From assembly GCA_902773065.1 (NCBI GenBank), contig CACYDD010000106.1:1-5075 (forward strand): 5,075 nucleotides of DNA. The letters are read 5' to 3'. The DNA comes from an uncultured Ruminococcus sp. Lineage in GTDB: Bacteria > Bacillota > Clostridia > Oscillospirales > Acutalibacteraceae. Under the pieces are notes generated by a model, which was not told where the DNA came from, ran no database searches, and was given only the letters and a program-made list of their open reading frames with translations. The first letter of the stretch is position 1. Every line of letters begins with the position of its first letter. The position numbers were made by a program, and so were the translations under genes. Below are positions 4,990 to 5,075 of this stretch, one piece after another.

Positions 4990-5075
4990 TTAAAATAATT
5001 TTTTGGTCATTCTGTTTTTTTCTTTTATATCCGTAAATGTCCAGCCAAAGACATCCTCGGTCATATTTGATACGC
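4990..5075 (-). CDS. C-terminal end of an upstream gene (partial, unidentified)
   Basis: An open frame enters from the right edge of the window and ends with TAA at 4990-4992. It encodes 27 visible residues, in which DVFGWTFTDIKEKN and a basic end MTKKLF can be read. The frame has no stop up to the edge, and the spacing to the SPFH gene (18 bases, with that gene's ribosome-binding site in between) is typical of an operon, so this is probably the tail of a co-transcribed gene. It could also be a 24-residue small open frame starting at the ATG at 5062-5064, but no ribosome-binding site precedes that ATG in the few bases visible. The family cannot be told from this length. Confidence 0.55.
   Translation of the reverse strand, partial: VSNMTEDVFGWTFTDIKEKNRMTKKLF

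Overview
The window looks like a piece of a Clostridia chromosome, probably a Ruminococcus-type Oscillospirales. The base composition is moderate and AT-leaning, ribosome-binding sites are G-rich and Firmicutes-like, and the protein families (clostridial SPFH/zinc-ribbon proteins, HdeD-like DUF308, GNAT) fit. The taxon is an inference from style; no marker gene settles it.

Layout. The left edge (1 to about 95, + strand) is the 3' end of the RNase P RNA gene rnpB, identified by its conserved terminal sequence and a GNRA-capped hairpin. About 250 bases without a gene follow. They hold two inverted repeats and an extended -10 promoter, which drives a monocistronic + strand gene for a six-helix HdeD/DUF308-like membrane protein (348-1004). 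A strong hairpin at 1005-1051 ends this gene and also ends the convergent minus-strand operon.

Everything from 5075 down to 1048 is one co-directional minus-strand gene string. In transcription order it is: the C-terminal tail of an off-window gene (stop at 4990); an SPFH-domain protein with three C-terminal zinc ribbons (4971-3577); a membrane-anchored protein with two N-terminal zinc ribbons (3474-2398); a small protein with a signal peptide and one membrane helix (2401-2018); a GNAT acetyltransferase (1981-1442); and a small two-helix membrane protein of unknown function (1452-1048). Coupling is tight: an ATGA overlap, an 11-base overlap, and an 18-base gap in front of the SPFH gene. The only long gap in the string, 102 bases between the SPFH and zinc-ribbon genes, holds a perfect 10-bp hairpin.

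Working together. The SPFH/zinc-ribbon/small-membrane-protein trio has the composition of the Bacillus subtilis ydjI-ydjG-ydjH set. There, a soluble SPFH protein is tied to the membrane by a zinc-ribbon protein and a TPM-domain protein, and the set is linked to PspA and cell-envelope stress. The unusual point is that the YdjH-like partner appears to have lost its TPM domain. It keeps only a signal peptide, a short acidic linker, the membrane helix and the typical cytosolic tail. This slimmed-down anchor, coupled to an acetyltransferase and an unknown membrane protein, is the most interesting part of the window. No PspA gene is seen within it.
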